DNA of 37,702 nt, from positions 1 through 37,702 of the forward strand of contig CALNWS010000045.1 in assembly GCA_940747215.1 (NCBI GenBank), written 5' to 3'. A model generated the notes under the pieces. That model worked only from the letters and a program-made list of their open reading frames with translations. It searched no databases and was not told where the DNA came from. The position numbers were made by a program, and so were the translations under genes. How positions within the stretch are numbered: the first letter of the stretch is position 1; the number at the start of each line of letters is the position of its first letter. Below are positions 9,625 through 18,447 of the stretch, in pieces. Origin of the DNA: an uncultured Paraburkholderia sp. Its GTDB lineage: Bacteria > Pseudomonadota > Gammaproteobacteria > Burkholderiales > Burkholderiaceae.

Positions 9625-10296
9625 TGAGCAGGTTTGAGCAGATAACCAACGCCTCGGATCGAATAGATCTCCAGGCCGGCGTCGCTATCTGCGAGTTTCT
9701 TGCGCAGGCGGGAAACATGCGAGTCGAGACTGTTCGACTGGATTTCGTCGTCGAAGCTGTAGACGGCCTCTTCGAGCGATTCGCGCAGTACCGTGCGGCC
9801 CATACGGCGCAGCAGTGTCGAGAGCACGCGCAGTTCGCAGCGTGGAAGTTCGAGGCGCGTGCCGTCGACGCTGACTTCTTCGCCGTCTATGTCGAATACG
9901 AGTTTGCCGACGCGAATTTCGCCAGCGCGCATCTGGTTGGGCCGTCGCCGTACAGCCCTGATCTGCGCGAGCAATTCCTCGAGTGCGAATGGCTTGGCCA
10001 GATAGTCGTCCGCGCCCTGGTCGAGTCCGCGCACGCGCTCCGACAAGACTGCCGCGTGCGCTCAGCACGATGACGGGAATGCGCTCCGTGTCTGGCTGCA
10101 ATGCCGGGATCAGGGTGAGGCCGTCGCCGTCGGGCAGCGTGCGATCGAGGATCACGAGATCGTGGAGGTCCTGGTTCATGGCTGCGCGGGCTGTGGCGAG
10201 GTCGCCAACGCAATTGACCACGAACCGTTCCTTTTCGAGCACTTTGCGAAGGGTGCCGGCCATCTCGGGCTCATCTTCCACGAGCAGGATTCGCAT
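9621..10296 (-). pseudogene. OmpR-family response regulator, one-base frameshift
   Basis: ATG at 10296 (MRILLVEDEPEM) opens a receiver domain with acidic residues EDE, phospho-acceptor aspartate in DLVILDRTLPDGDG, and the conserved Ser/Lys of VIVLSARGS...DDYLAKPFALEELLAQI. One extra base near 10050 (AGTCTT GTC) breaks the frame between the serine and lysine motifs. Downstream the winged-helix domain is complete (LELPRCELRVLSTLLRRMG, SNSLDSHVSRLRKKL, IYSIRGVGYLLKP). Otherwise a normal QseB/TctD-like length of about 224 residues. The kinase start overlaps the stop codon, so the two were translationally coupled. This is the mildest lesion among the pseudogenes: a single indel. Confidence 0.9.
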
Positions 10297-10666
10297 GGGA
10301 TTGCCTTTTGTGACGAGGAGACAACGAGCTTCGTCTTTGGGAGTGCCTTGCGGCACAAGACAGACGCGGTCATGTGTGGGTGCCAGGTCTCGTTGCCGAG
10401 GTGCGGACTTGGGCGTTGAAGACGCGAAGCGTCGCCGACGTGGTTGTTACAGTATGCGACCAGCAAGAATGCGCATTCAGTAGTGCGGCAACATTACGCG
10501 ACGCGGAAGCGAGCCGGTTGGATAGCGCAACATGCCAAGCTGTTCGGGTCGGACGGGGGTTGGCCGGGCTGCGGGGAAAAGGCTCAAGGACCGCCGTTTA
10601 GTTTTGGTTATTTAACATAATTATATTTATCAACATATTTTTTGTAGGTCCCAAATAGATGACAAG
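10297..10666. other. Gene-free stretch with an AT-rich patch
   Basis: About 370 bases between the response-regulator start (reading left) and the transposase fragment (reading right), with no convincing coding sequence. Most is GC-rich, but 10600-10655 is strongly AT-rich (for example ATTTAACATAATTATATTT), quite unlike the surroundings. It could be a promoter region, the edge of a lost mobile element, or foreign DNA. No clear -35/-10 pair with correct spacing was found. Confidence 0.5.
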
Positions 10667-10842
10667 ATGTCCAGATCGATGGCAGCGATCACCGGTGGTT
10701 CGAGGACCGGGTACCGGCGTACACGCTGCTGGTGTTTATCGATGACGCGACCGGCCGGCTGATGACGTTGCACTTCACGGCGACCGAATCGACCTTCAGC
10801 TACTTCGAGGCGCTTGGCAAATATCTCAAGGCGCTCGGCGTC
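10667..10842 (+). mobile_element. Transposase fragment, ISNCY-like DDE core
   Basis: Short piece of a transposase catalytic core: QIDGSDHRWFEDR, then TLLVFIDDATGRLMTLHF, TESTFSYFEALGKYLKALG. The first aspartate (QIDGS) and the DDAT block are characteristic of the integrase-like core of ISNCY elements common in Burkholderiaceae (IQIDGSDHxWFEDR...). The N-terminal helix-turn-helix, the rest of the core and both element ends are missing. At about 10842 the reading frame runs without interruption into an MFS-transporter fragment, giving an accidental in-frame chimaera that starts possibly at 10732. Confidence 0.78.
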
Positions 10843-11280
10843 GCCGCCTCGGTTCCGTATGTGTTCGGCTTTCTCGGACTGACCGTATACGCCGCCACGC
10901 TCGCAAGCGGTCGTCTGCATCGCAAGCGTCCTGCATTGCTCGCGGTGAGCTATGTGCGCGCGGCCTTCACGCTCTACTATGCGTACGGCGCGTCGGATCT
11001 CGTTTCGTGCGTGTCGGACTCTCGGCGACGTCGTTCCTGCTATACGGCTGCCTAGCTCCCTTCACCGGACTGATTGCGCAACTGGGACCGGACGGCGCCC
11101 GCGGCGTCTTCACCGGCGCGATCAGCACGGGCGGCATGATCGGCGGCCTCATAGCGCCGCTCGTGGTCGGCTATCTGGTGAAAACGAGCGGTACGTTCAG
11201 CAGCGGCTTTCTATTCATGATCGGCTCGGTGCTCACGAGCGCGTTGCAGTTCCGCGTGAAAACACGCGATGGAGCAATGT
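10843..11280 (+). pseudogene. MFS transporter C-terminal fragment, frameshifted
   Basis: Membrane segments of the second half of a major-facilitator protein: PYVFGFLGLTVYAATLASGRL, FVRVGLSATSFLLYGCLAPFTGL and the glycine-rich GAISTGGMIGGLIAPLVVGYL. Then SSGFLFMIGSVLTSALQFRV to a TAA at 11280. The first half of the transporter is absent and replaced by a transposase fragment. A frame change near 11005 separates ...GASDLVS from the rest. Substrate cannot be told from this piece. Confidence 0.72.
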
Positions 11281-11448
11281 AACTGGCCAGTATGGAAATG
11301 GAGGCATGACCGCAAGCTGATCCCGCACAACGAGGTCGACGTCGCATGGTGGCGACGCATTCGCTCGAGACTGCTCGCGATGCTAACATTGGACATCTTG
11401 GGCCAATGCCTCTCACCAGAAAGGCAGCCCGCCCTTAGGCCTCGTTAT

Positions 11449-11792
11449 TGAAAGGAAAGGGAAAAGCGAATGCCGCGGTAAGCGCTGGCGACAACGAAGG
11501 ATTTCTAGCCTATGCGCGGACGACATCGTCTGGACCACGATGGGCGCAGAGAGCCTCCACGGAAAGAAGGCTGTCCGCCGAGTGGATGGAGAAAGAATAT
11601 GTCACGCCCCCGTAGTTCAAGGTCGAAACATTGATCGGTGACGGCGACTTTGTGGTGGCGCTCGGCCAGATCAAGTCCGAGGGGAAAGGCGGCGGGCAGA
11701 TTCAGTACGCATACTGTGACGTATGGCGGTTCGACGGCGGGAAAATGGTCGAACTAAAGGCGTACGTGGTGGGGAAACGCCGTAAGGCCTAG
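11449..11792 (+). pseudogene. SnoaL-like / NTF2-superfamily protein, frameshifts and amber codon
   Basis: Small alpha+beta-barrel family (NTF2/SnoaL, ketosteroid-isomerase-like). Segments are spread over frames: AVSAGDNEGFLAY, then CADDIVWTTMGAESLHGKKAVRR (shift near 11510), then WMEKEYVTPP (shift near 11575) followed by TAG at 11613-11615. Then FKVETLIGDGDFVVALGQI ... YCDVWRFDGGKMVELKAYVVG, ending at TAG 11790. These proteins are about 130 residues; this matches in total length. The true start is unclear (TTG near 11449 is one option). Function cannot be assigned more precisely. Confidence 0.75.
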
Positions 11793-12514
11793 CGGACCAT
11801 GCGCCGACACGATAATCATCGGCGCTTTCTTTCTCACGCAAAAATGCCCGATTTCTCGCGTTTTGCAAGTAACGCACGCGCAACCCTCGAATTCGGAGGC
11901 GACCTCTGTCGTCTTTGTCAGCAGAGTTCGCTCGGTGTCTGCCAACCGCTTCCGCCGCTTGAAAAGCTCCTGCTCGAGCATCAAAGTCTAGTCGGCGTTG
12001 AACGAGTCGATTAGAGCCTTCTTGGTTTCGCGTTCTGCGGCGATGCGAATGCAGCCTTCATTCCTTTATGGATTTTCGCCTCGCTAATGACCGCGGCCAA
12101 CCGTATGAGGCAACACGAGCGCGATAATCACTGCATCAAAGCCACTAGCCACAATCCACGGTTGCACAGGCGTTTTGACCGATGGTAAGACAAGTTGGTT
12201 TATACAAAGGCAAACCTGAAGCATTTCTCACACATACTGCGAGTCCAGCATTTAGATCAGGACGTTCGCGGCGAAATCCATAGGGCTCGCGGGCATGCCC
12301 GCAATTGAGTCCAAGCCACGCGAGCCCCTCGGCAGTCTGACCTTGTGGCCCGATAGTCGGATCAAATCGTTTGCGCGAACAGCTTGAGTACGTGTACCTA
12401 TAGTCCGCACCGTGATAAGCTGCCCTTTTGCCAATCGCACATTGCCGCTCTAAGTCCGAGGTGTGAATCGCAGAAGCGGAAAATGCGCTCATCTTGTATG
12501 TAAAGGGGCGTTCC
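11793..12514. other. Low-information region with no reliable gene
   Basis: About 720 bases between the NTF2-like and lipocalin-like pseudogenes. On the reverse strand around 11850-12050 there is a charged, helix-like stretch (MLEQELFKRRKRLADTERTL preceded by RETKKALIDSFNAD and a TAG). It could be a decayed coding remnant, but I do not recognise the family. From 12150 to 12500 base composition is more even and no frame shows a family motif. I see no RNA gene here. Confidence 0.5.
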
Positions 12515-13024
12515 ATGCACAAGATAACGATCGCTGCTTTGTTCATTCTCGGCATGCCGTGCGCGTGCATGCTTGCCTTCCTGGGCCGATGCAAATGAGT
12601 TGCTGGAACGTGGCGCCTAAAATCGTTTGTTCGCTAGGTCACCGACACCGGCGAACGGTACAACCAGCTCGGCGAGCATCCCGACGGCTATCTCACCTAT
12701 TCATCGGACGGTCGGATGGTCGCGTTTTTTGTTTCCGGCGATCAGCCACACCCACGAAATGAGCCTACCGATGAAGAGCGAATCCGGTTACATAAATCGA
12801 TGCTTGCTTACGGTAGAACATACGGCGTGATGACACCCGGTAAGGTCGTGCATCACATCGACATCGAATGGGACGGTAAGCGCATCGGAACCGATCAGGT
12901 GCGGTTCTATAAGATCGATCGCGATGTTTTGTCGATCAAGACCGAACCAAACAAGAGTCCCGTGGACGGGCGTGAAGGCGTTGGGATACTGACATTTGAG
13001 AGAGTGAAAAATCCGCAGCCTTAA
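12515..13024 (+). pseudogene. Lipocalin-like domain protein with signal peptide, interrupted
   Basis: ATG at 12515 begins a hydrophobic leader (KITIAALFILGMPCACMLAF). A frame slip near 12590 hides the mature start (ADANEL), and a TGA appears at 12596. The domain core is GTWRLKSFVR, amber at 12635-12637, then VTDTGERYNQLGEHPDGYLT, YSSDGRMVAFFVSG, YGRTYGVMTPGKVVHHIDIE, GTDQVRFYKIDRDVLSIKT and GILTFERVK, with TAA at 13022. This matches the small lipocalin-like family in which a GTWRL start and a YLTYSPDGRM block are typical. Known members are uncharacterised exported or periplasmic proteins. At least one frameshift and one nonsense codon make it a pseudogene. Confidence 0.82.
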
Positions 13025-13109
13025 CTGAAGTCGCCTAATGCGACTCACCCGGCAGCGCTAGATCTTACCCATTTGCTTCGGTAGACATTGGCCCTTCCAT
13101 AGTCTGAGT

Positions 13110-13139
13110 GCCGTGGGTCGTCGTCTCGCGACCCACGGC
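13110..13139. terminator. Perfect 11-bp stem, 8-nt loop hairpin
   Basis: GCCGTGGGTCG (13110-13120) pairs perfectly with CGACCCACGGC (13129-13139) around TCGTCTCG. It lies between the convergent lipocalin-like (+) and SDR (-) pseudogenes, where a shared terminator is expected. No T-run follows on either strand, so intrinsic termination would be weak. Confidence 0.55.
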
Positions 13140-13222
13140 GCCATCCCCATCCGTCTTCAATGACCGTGAAGCAGGAGCAACAGGCGCGCGCCTCGACCGT
13201 CATGTAAGCGGCTGCGCGTCCG

Positions 13223-13244
13223 GGCGTTCAAAGTCTTGAACGCC
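13223..13244. terminator. 9-bp stem, 4-nt loop hairpin next to SDR 3' end
   Basis: GGCGTTCAA (13223-13231) and TTGAACGCC (13236-13244) form a perfect stem with loop AGTC. It sits 2 nt beyond the reverse-strand SDR stop, consistent with a terminator for that gene, though it has no U-tract. Confidence 0.5.
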
Positions 13245-13246
13245 GT

Positions 13247-13755
13247 CTAGCCATAGCGCGCGTCGCCCGTCACCCAGCGCGCGTCGTCGGACGCCAGAAA
13301 CACTGCCGCGCCGACGATATCGTCGGGTTGCGCGACGCGCTTGAGCGCCTGCATGCAGAGCGCGGAGCTTCGTCCCGCGTCGGTCCTCGCGAAATTCGAC
13401 ATATCTGTTTCGACGATGCCCGGTGCGATCGCGTTCACGCGTATGCCGCGCTCTCCGAGCGTCGACGCGAACTGCCGCACGAGGAAGTAAGGTGCACGCA
13501 CGTTCACGGCGAACAGTCTGTCGAAGTCTTCGACAATGGTTTCTTCGATACTGGCCGCTTTCGAGATCCCGGCGTTCGCTACGAGAATATCCAGGCGACC
13601 TCCGACGAATTCGCGAACCTATTTAGCCAGTTCGTGTGGGCCATGTGCGTCACTCAGTCCGCCGCCACCTCGTCGGCGCGGCCGCCCGCAGCGCGTATCG
13701 TTGCAACGATTTAGTCCGCGGCGACCTCCGCATTGCCGAAATGAACCGGTATCTC
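13247..13755 (-). pseudogene. Short-chain dehydrogenase/reductase, 5' truncated with two nonsense codons
   Basis: Reading leftwards: FGNAEVAAD, TAA (13711-13713), IVATIRAAGGRADEVAADLSDAHG, amber (13619-13621), VREFVGGRLDILVANAGISK (the NAG motif), EDFDRLFAVNVRAPYFLVRQF, then RGIRVNAIAPGIVETDMSNF and FLASDDARWVTGD, stopping at 13247. A frame change occurs near 13655. The N-terminal Rossmann TGxxxGIG motif is missing, because the sequence joins an opposite-strand alcohol-dehydrogenase tail at about 13745. The SxnYxxxK catalytic block expected between NVRAPYF and RGIRVN is also absent: the text goes from LVRQFAST to LGERGIRVN, so about 35-40 residues are deleted internally. Confidence 0.82.
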
Positions 13756-13857
13756 AAACCGGTCATCGACCGTACGTTTGCATTCGACGAGATGGTCGAT
13801 GTGCACTGCTATCTGGAAACCAACGGGCAGTTTGGAAAGATCGTGGTGACGGTGTAA
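13741..13857 (+). pseudogene. Zinc-type alcohol dehydrogenase / quinone reductase C-terminal tail
   Basis: The last 38 residues of an MDR-superfamily enzyme: MNRYLKPVIDRTFAFDEMVD, then YLETNGQFGKIVVTV before TAA at 13855. The block (x)IKPVIDRxFxFDE...GxxFGKIV is diagnostic of the C-terminus of these NAD(P)-dependent oxidoreductases. Nothing upstream continues it: at about 13741 it abuts the reverse-strand SDR fragment. A remnant only. Confidence 0.78.
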
Positions 13858-13908
13858 TCAGCGAGGAGACTGTGGCGAGCGGCGAGACGGGTCCGATGCC
13901 ACAGTCCG

Positions 13909-14901
13909 TTATGGCGTGAGTTGCGCTCGTTCGTTGGGTCTGCAGCTGGCCACGTCCTGCCCGATGCAAAGGACCGAGGTCGACCCGAAGCGGCCGGTCG
14001 GCAGCTTGTACCGGCAATGACGGCTTTCAAAATGTAACAGTCGTTCGAGCAGTAGCGTAGTCGGTCGCGGACTCTCGGCCTTCCCGAGCTGAGCGACATA
14101 GTCGATCCGTCCGTCGTGTGAAACGTGTATGGCCCCTGCCAGTTGCAGTCGCACGACAGTTTGCGGCGACTGCAGCGTTGCAACGCAAAAGCTCGCTTCG
14201 GTTTGAAGCGTGCCGTCGCGCATTTTGAACATCTGCAAAGCGTTCTGCCGCTCGACACTCACATACATCCACTTGCTGTTCGGGCGGAAGTCGACATGAC
14301 GGGGACCGAATCCATAGCCCTGCAACGGTGCGATCGTCCCGGCACGTTCGAGCTTCGAATCGCGTATCCGAAAGATTTCGAGCGAGCCGGGATCTTCGTT
14401 GCGGTTGCCTTCCGGGTCGTTGCCGCGTGCGGAGACAATCAGACTTTCTTCATCCGGACTGAACCGCACATGATGCGCGTAGGCGCCTGCGTGCAGCGCT
14501 CCACGGTTGTTTTCGCTGATACGTCCGTCCTGCTCCAACCGGTGCAACGACACTTCGCTCGGTTCGTTATACGCAATCGTGAGCAGACTGCCCCGCCGGT
14601 TCACTGTCAGATGAACGGGACGATTGTCGAGCAGCAGGAACTGAATCGGCTCGGACAGCGCGCCGGACGATGAATCGATACCCAGAACAGCCATTGCATG
14701 ATGATCGCCGCCGCGCGAAAAACGGTCACTCAATGCGACGTACAGCAGCGGTAACCACCACGGGTGCCGCCACGCGTACTGGACAGCCGTGCCGAGTTCG
14801 AGGCGGCTAAATGGCGACAGACGCGCGGCCTCTACGTCGACATGCCACGTCGTGATCGTGTCGCCGACCGCGGAGAGAAAGTCTGTGTCTAACATGAGCA
14901 T
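13909..14901 (-). pseudogene. Lactonase-type beta-propeller, 3' region degraded
   Basis: Seven-bladed propeller of the 6-phosphogluconolactonase (Pgl/YbhE) type. Starts near 14901 and is open for about 250 residues with repeated blade motifs: HPWWLPLLYVALSDR, LLLDNRPVHLTVNRRGSLLT, GAYAHHVRFSPDEESLIVSA, GFGPRHVDFRPNSKWMYVSV, ERQNALQMFKM and HVSHDGRIDYVAQLG. In family members the last motif continues as a VYVANR blade. Here it runs into sequence that no longer matches (LGKAESPRPTT...), so the last one or two blades are frameshifted or deleted. Neighbouring sugar-acid genes fit a lactone-hydrolysing role. The exact 3' end is uncertain; 13909 is the first stop in the current frame. Confidence 0.7.
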
Positions 14902-14969
14902 CCGTTATCGAACGCTCAATCTTCGTCGCGCTCGATGACGGACGCAATTGCAGGACGCCCCGAAGCGGC

Positions 14970-15694
14970 CTAGGTCTCGTATTCCGAATAGGTCTGCTGA
15001 CTCGGCGGATAGACTCCCCACAGCGCTTCACCAGCAGCCACACGCATGGCGAGATAGCTTTCGACATCGTCCTGCCGTGTGCAGAAGTCAGCCAGCTCAA
15101 CGGCAAGGTGCGGAGGAATGACGGTGACACCATCGGCGTCGCCCACGATCACATCACTGGGATACACTGCGACACCCGCGCAGCCGATCGGTACCTGCAG
15201 ATCGGCGACGTGATGATATGAAATGCGCGTGGTCGCCGTCACTTCGCGGCAATACGCCGGCAAAGGCAAATTCGCAATTTCAGTGCCGTCACGCAACGCA
15301 CCGCGAGAAGGCGCGTCACGAGAATGTTCCCTGCCGACGCCGCGCGAGGATCGTTCCGGCTATCGATCACGAGTACGTCGCCCGGCTGCACCTGTTCGAC
15401 ACCCTGCCACTGGAGGTTGTCCATATTCGGCTTCGTGGTCATGGTGCCGTACGTATCGATGTCTTCGCGTGCGGGAATGAAACGCATGGTGTACGCGCGC
15501 CCTGCGAACGGTTTGACTTTCCTGTTGAGAGCGCGAAGGCCGACGAGTGCCGGCTGACGAAAACAGTGTTTGAAAAGTTGCGTGGTAAGCGAGCCGCTGC
15601 TGATACTGGCGAGTTTATCGAGTGTTTCTTCGCTAACCGTAACATTGCGCTCAACGGCGTTCTGCAGTGAATCCGAGTAGTTGTGAATTTTCAC
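14970..15694 (-). pseudogene. RraA-like / dimethylmenaquinone-methyltransferase-fold protein, one frameshift
   Basis: Read from a GTG at 15694 (AGGA lies a few bases upstream): KIHNYSDSLQ, TLDKLASISSGSLTTQLFKH, AGRAYTMRFIPAREDIDTYG, VEQVQPGDVLVIDSRNDPRA and ASAGNILVTRLLA. One shift near 15292 moves to RDGTEIANLPLPAYCREVTA, then HHVADLQVPIGCAGVAVYPS and DVIVGDADGVTVIPPHLAVE, ending at 14970. The glycine-rich AGNILVTRLLARG segment and the PGDVIVGDxDGVxVIP block identify the RraA superfamily, which includes RNase E inhibitors and 4-hydroxy-4-methyl-2-oxoglutarate (HMG) aldolases. Beside sugar-acid dehydratases, an aldolase-type role is more likely. Apart from the single indel the gene looks full length (about 240 residues). 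Confidence 0.86.
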
Positions 15695-15919
15695 GACGAA
15701 GTCCTGTAGGAGATGACCGCCGGAGTTCCACTGTCTGGAATGCAGTGAACGCACACGATTCGGCTGCTTGGGACAATGCTATTGGCGTATGCCGTGCATT
15801 GGACACTGGTGATATCCGTATTCCGGCAGCCAAGTTCCAGAGAGTGGAAATAGAACGGGGCAGACGGCGCTGCGTCGCGTGAATAACATGATTAGCAAGT
15901 TCGAACGCATTGGATTCCG

Positions 15920-15961
15920 AATGACGAATGCCCGACACCTTTGTGCCGGGCATTCGTCATT
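15920..15961 (-). terminator. Strong 15-bp hairpin downstream of dehydratase A
   Basis: AATGACGAATGCCCG (15920-15934) and CGGGCATTCGTCATT (15947-15961) are perfect complements. The inner CAC/GTG pairs across an A-C mismatch with loop CTTT. It lies 23 nt past the stop of the UxaA/GarD-type gene on the reverse strand, so it is its likely terminator. The U-tract is weak. It is among the best-preserved elements in the window. Confidence 0.72.
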
Positions 15962-15984
15962 GCGCTATTCAATCCGTTCGCGGA

Positions 15985-17574
15985 TCACACGGTGACGCCG
16001 AGCGGCCACGGAACAAATTCATTCGCACCAACACCGAGCGCTTCGCTTTTCGTCGGTTCCCCGGACGCGTGGCGTACGATCTGCTCGAAAATCGCCGTGC
16101 CCATTTTGGCAACGGTGGAATCGCCGTCGATAACCGTTCCGCAGTTGATATCCATATCGGCCGCCATACGGACGAACATGGGTGTGTTACCCGCCAGCCT
16201 CATCGTGGGTGCGGGCACCGAACCGAAACATAAACCGCGGCCCGTGGTAGAATTAAATTATGCTTGTGCCACTGGCAGTCTGCCCTGTGGCTGAGACCGG
16301 ATCGTAGCCCGGCGTATCCATGAAGACGAGTCCCGCTTGCGTGACGCGCTCCGCGTATTCGTACACTTCCATGAGCGGTGCATTGCCGCCTTTCCTCGCG
16401 CCGCCAAGCGATTTTTCCCGCACTTTGGCGAGACCCCCGGCATTGTTGCCCGGACTCACCTGCCCGTTGATCTGCGTATCGCGGCCCTTGTTATATTCGA
16501 GCCACCAGTCGATCCGCTTCATGAGACGTTGTCCACTTCCGGCGTTCGCGCACGCGCCGTCAGTGTGTGTTCGACGCCGTAGATTTCGGAGGTTTCGGAC
16601 AGGATCGCCGTACCGCCATTGCGAACGAGGATCTCCATCGCCACACTAAGCGCCGGATTGGCCGACAGGCCGGAGAATCCGTCCGATCCTCTAAACTGAA
16701 GACCCACCTTGATGTGTTCTACGGACACTGGTTCCCGTTTCGCCTCGTTCGCCGCAGGCAGCATCGTACGTACGATCTCGATACCTTGCGCGATCGCAGC
16801 ACGCGTACCGCCGGCTTCTCCAACGCCGAGCGTTCGCAACATGGGCCCCGGCACAAGCTGCTGATCCGCGAACAGCGCGTTCAGATCGACGTCTTCCCCT
16901 TCGGCTGTCACCACGAGAGCGCCCGCGGTGTTCAGGTGTGCGATGTATCCGCCGAGCGTCCTGTGCAACAGTTGCATGGGTTCGCCACTGCGCTCCATGC
17001 CGGCGCCATGTTCATGCGTGAAAGGCGCCACACCGTCGACGCTGGAGAAAGCCGCCCGTTCGACCTCGTCGAAAAAGGCGGCGATCTTGCGCGCCACCGT
17101 GGCGCCGCGATGGCTCAATGCGAAGATGCCGATGTAATTGCCAGTCGCGACGCGGCCATCGGCACGGACGTACCTCATGAAACGCACGCGTTCGTGCTGT
17201 AGCACGGGATCGAGCGGCACATAGTCGAGACCGTGCCGATAGTCTTTCACCAAATCGCCGAACGTGATGTTGTGGCTGTGCATCCACGTGCCCGCCGATA
17301 TGTCGTCGCTGGCGAAGCCGATGGTCGTGTTGTATTTCAGAACCAGCTCACCGCGCCGAATCAGACTCGTAGCCACCTTGTGACCCGCCGGCACGGCCTG
17401 CAAGGTGACGATTTTGCTCTGCACGGACGTGTCGGCTGGAACGTCGATGCGAGCGACCACGACATTATCCTCGGGCAGGCGATGGCTTGCCGTAGGTGAG
17501 AGTACCGCTTTGAGTTCTGTCGTGCCGCTATACGCGAGACTCGCGGGCGACTCACCTGCCGTTTCGCTCAACAT
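15985..17574 (-). pseudogene. UxaA/GarD-family sugar-acid dehydratase (copy A), two frameshifts
   Basis: Altronate/galactarate dehydratase family. ATG at 17574. The N-terminal SAF domain (VVVARIDVPADTSVQSKIVT, VPAGHKVATSLIRRGELVLK, AGTWMHSHNI) is followed by the catalytic domain: YVRADGRVATGNYIGIFAL, HRTLGGYIAHLNTAGALVV, VGLQFRGSDGFSGLSANPAL, GGTAILSETSEIYGVEHTL. A shift near 16525 leads to KRIDWWLEYNKGRD, SPGNNAGGLAKVREKSLGG, EYAERVTQAGLVFMDTPGYD and SATGQTASGTSII. A second, near 16252, leads to TTGRGLCFGSVPAPTMRLAG, DMDINCG and EPTKSEALGVGANEFVPW, with the stop at 15985. Length after repair is about 525 residues, normal for a SAF-fused enzyme. The conserved GTRNYIG is altered to ATGNYIG and GTGCGM to EHGAGM, suggesting relaxed selection. 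Confidence 0.88.
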
Positions 17575-18309
17575 TGCCGGCGTATCGCGCTGCGCGGTGT
17601 ATTGCGACCACCAGACGATGCGTTGTTCGAGTTCGCCCCTTACGTAGCCGGAATCGCTGCGTGCAAGCAACGCCCGCGCCGTGCGCGACGTGTCCGTGAG
17701 GGTGACCGTACCGCCCGCGTCGATCAGTCGATCAGTCTGTCGACCGCCTGCCCCACGGCGGCATGAACGTGGCGCGACGCATCCTCGGCTGCCGCGGCGA
17801 TCCCGACCGTCAGATGCGAGGTCGATACGGGCTAACGCAAGACCTCGTTCGCGGCATAGAGCATGCCATTTACTGCTGCGATACCTTCGTCGATCGACGC
17901 TCGCGTTTCTCCGACTTCCTGAAGCACGACGGTCTGAAGCATCGGGCTTGTTTCGAGTCCTTCCTGTTCGAGAAAGCCGTAGATGTTATTGCGCTCGCAA
18001 CCGAGCGCCATGACGACCGCGCCTGCGAGATTCGAATTTCGAATGGAGCCGCCTAGCCGTTCGGCGCAACAGTTCCATCGGCTCGCCGCTCTTTTCCATT
18101 CCGCAACCGAGCTCAAGAACGAATGGAACGACGCCATCGACGTTCGGATACGCGGCAAGGCGTTTGGGTGTGAACCACGCCGCCACCTGACGCGCCGCGG
18201 CTGCAGCGTAATTGCCCACGACGAGCACGCCGATATAGTTTCGGGTTCCGACACGACCGTCCGCACGGAGATAGCCGTTGAAAGTCTGACACTGCGATTT
18301 CGCTTGCAT
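17575..18309 (-). pseudogene. UxaA-family sugar-acid dehydratase (copy B), 3' truncated, interrupted
   Basis: Second paralogue, directly upstream of copy A and without a SAF domain. ATG at 18309; FNGYLRADGRVGTRNYIGVL and VDGVVPFVLELGCGMEKSGE retain the consensus that copy A has lost. Lesions: shift near 18060 (LLRRT / LGGSIRNSNLAGAVVMALGC), amber at 17832-17834 after NEVLR, and an 8-bp tandem duplication TCGATCAG (17720-17735) that creates a shift. Beyond it GGTVTLTDTSRTARALLARS and ELEQRIVWWSQYTAQRD match the middle of the catalytic domain. The sequence then meets the start of copy A near 17574, so the C-terminal third is gone. Confidence 0.83.
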
Positions 18310-18447
18310 GAGAGATGACCTGATTCCCGGACGATTCATTGTCTTGCGCTGACCGATCTCCGGCAATCTCGTCACCTCATCCACGCACGCGCCAGTCTCA
18401 TCTTATGGAACTGGGGATAACCTGATTTTCAGCGTGACAAGGCGCAC

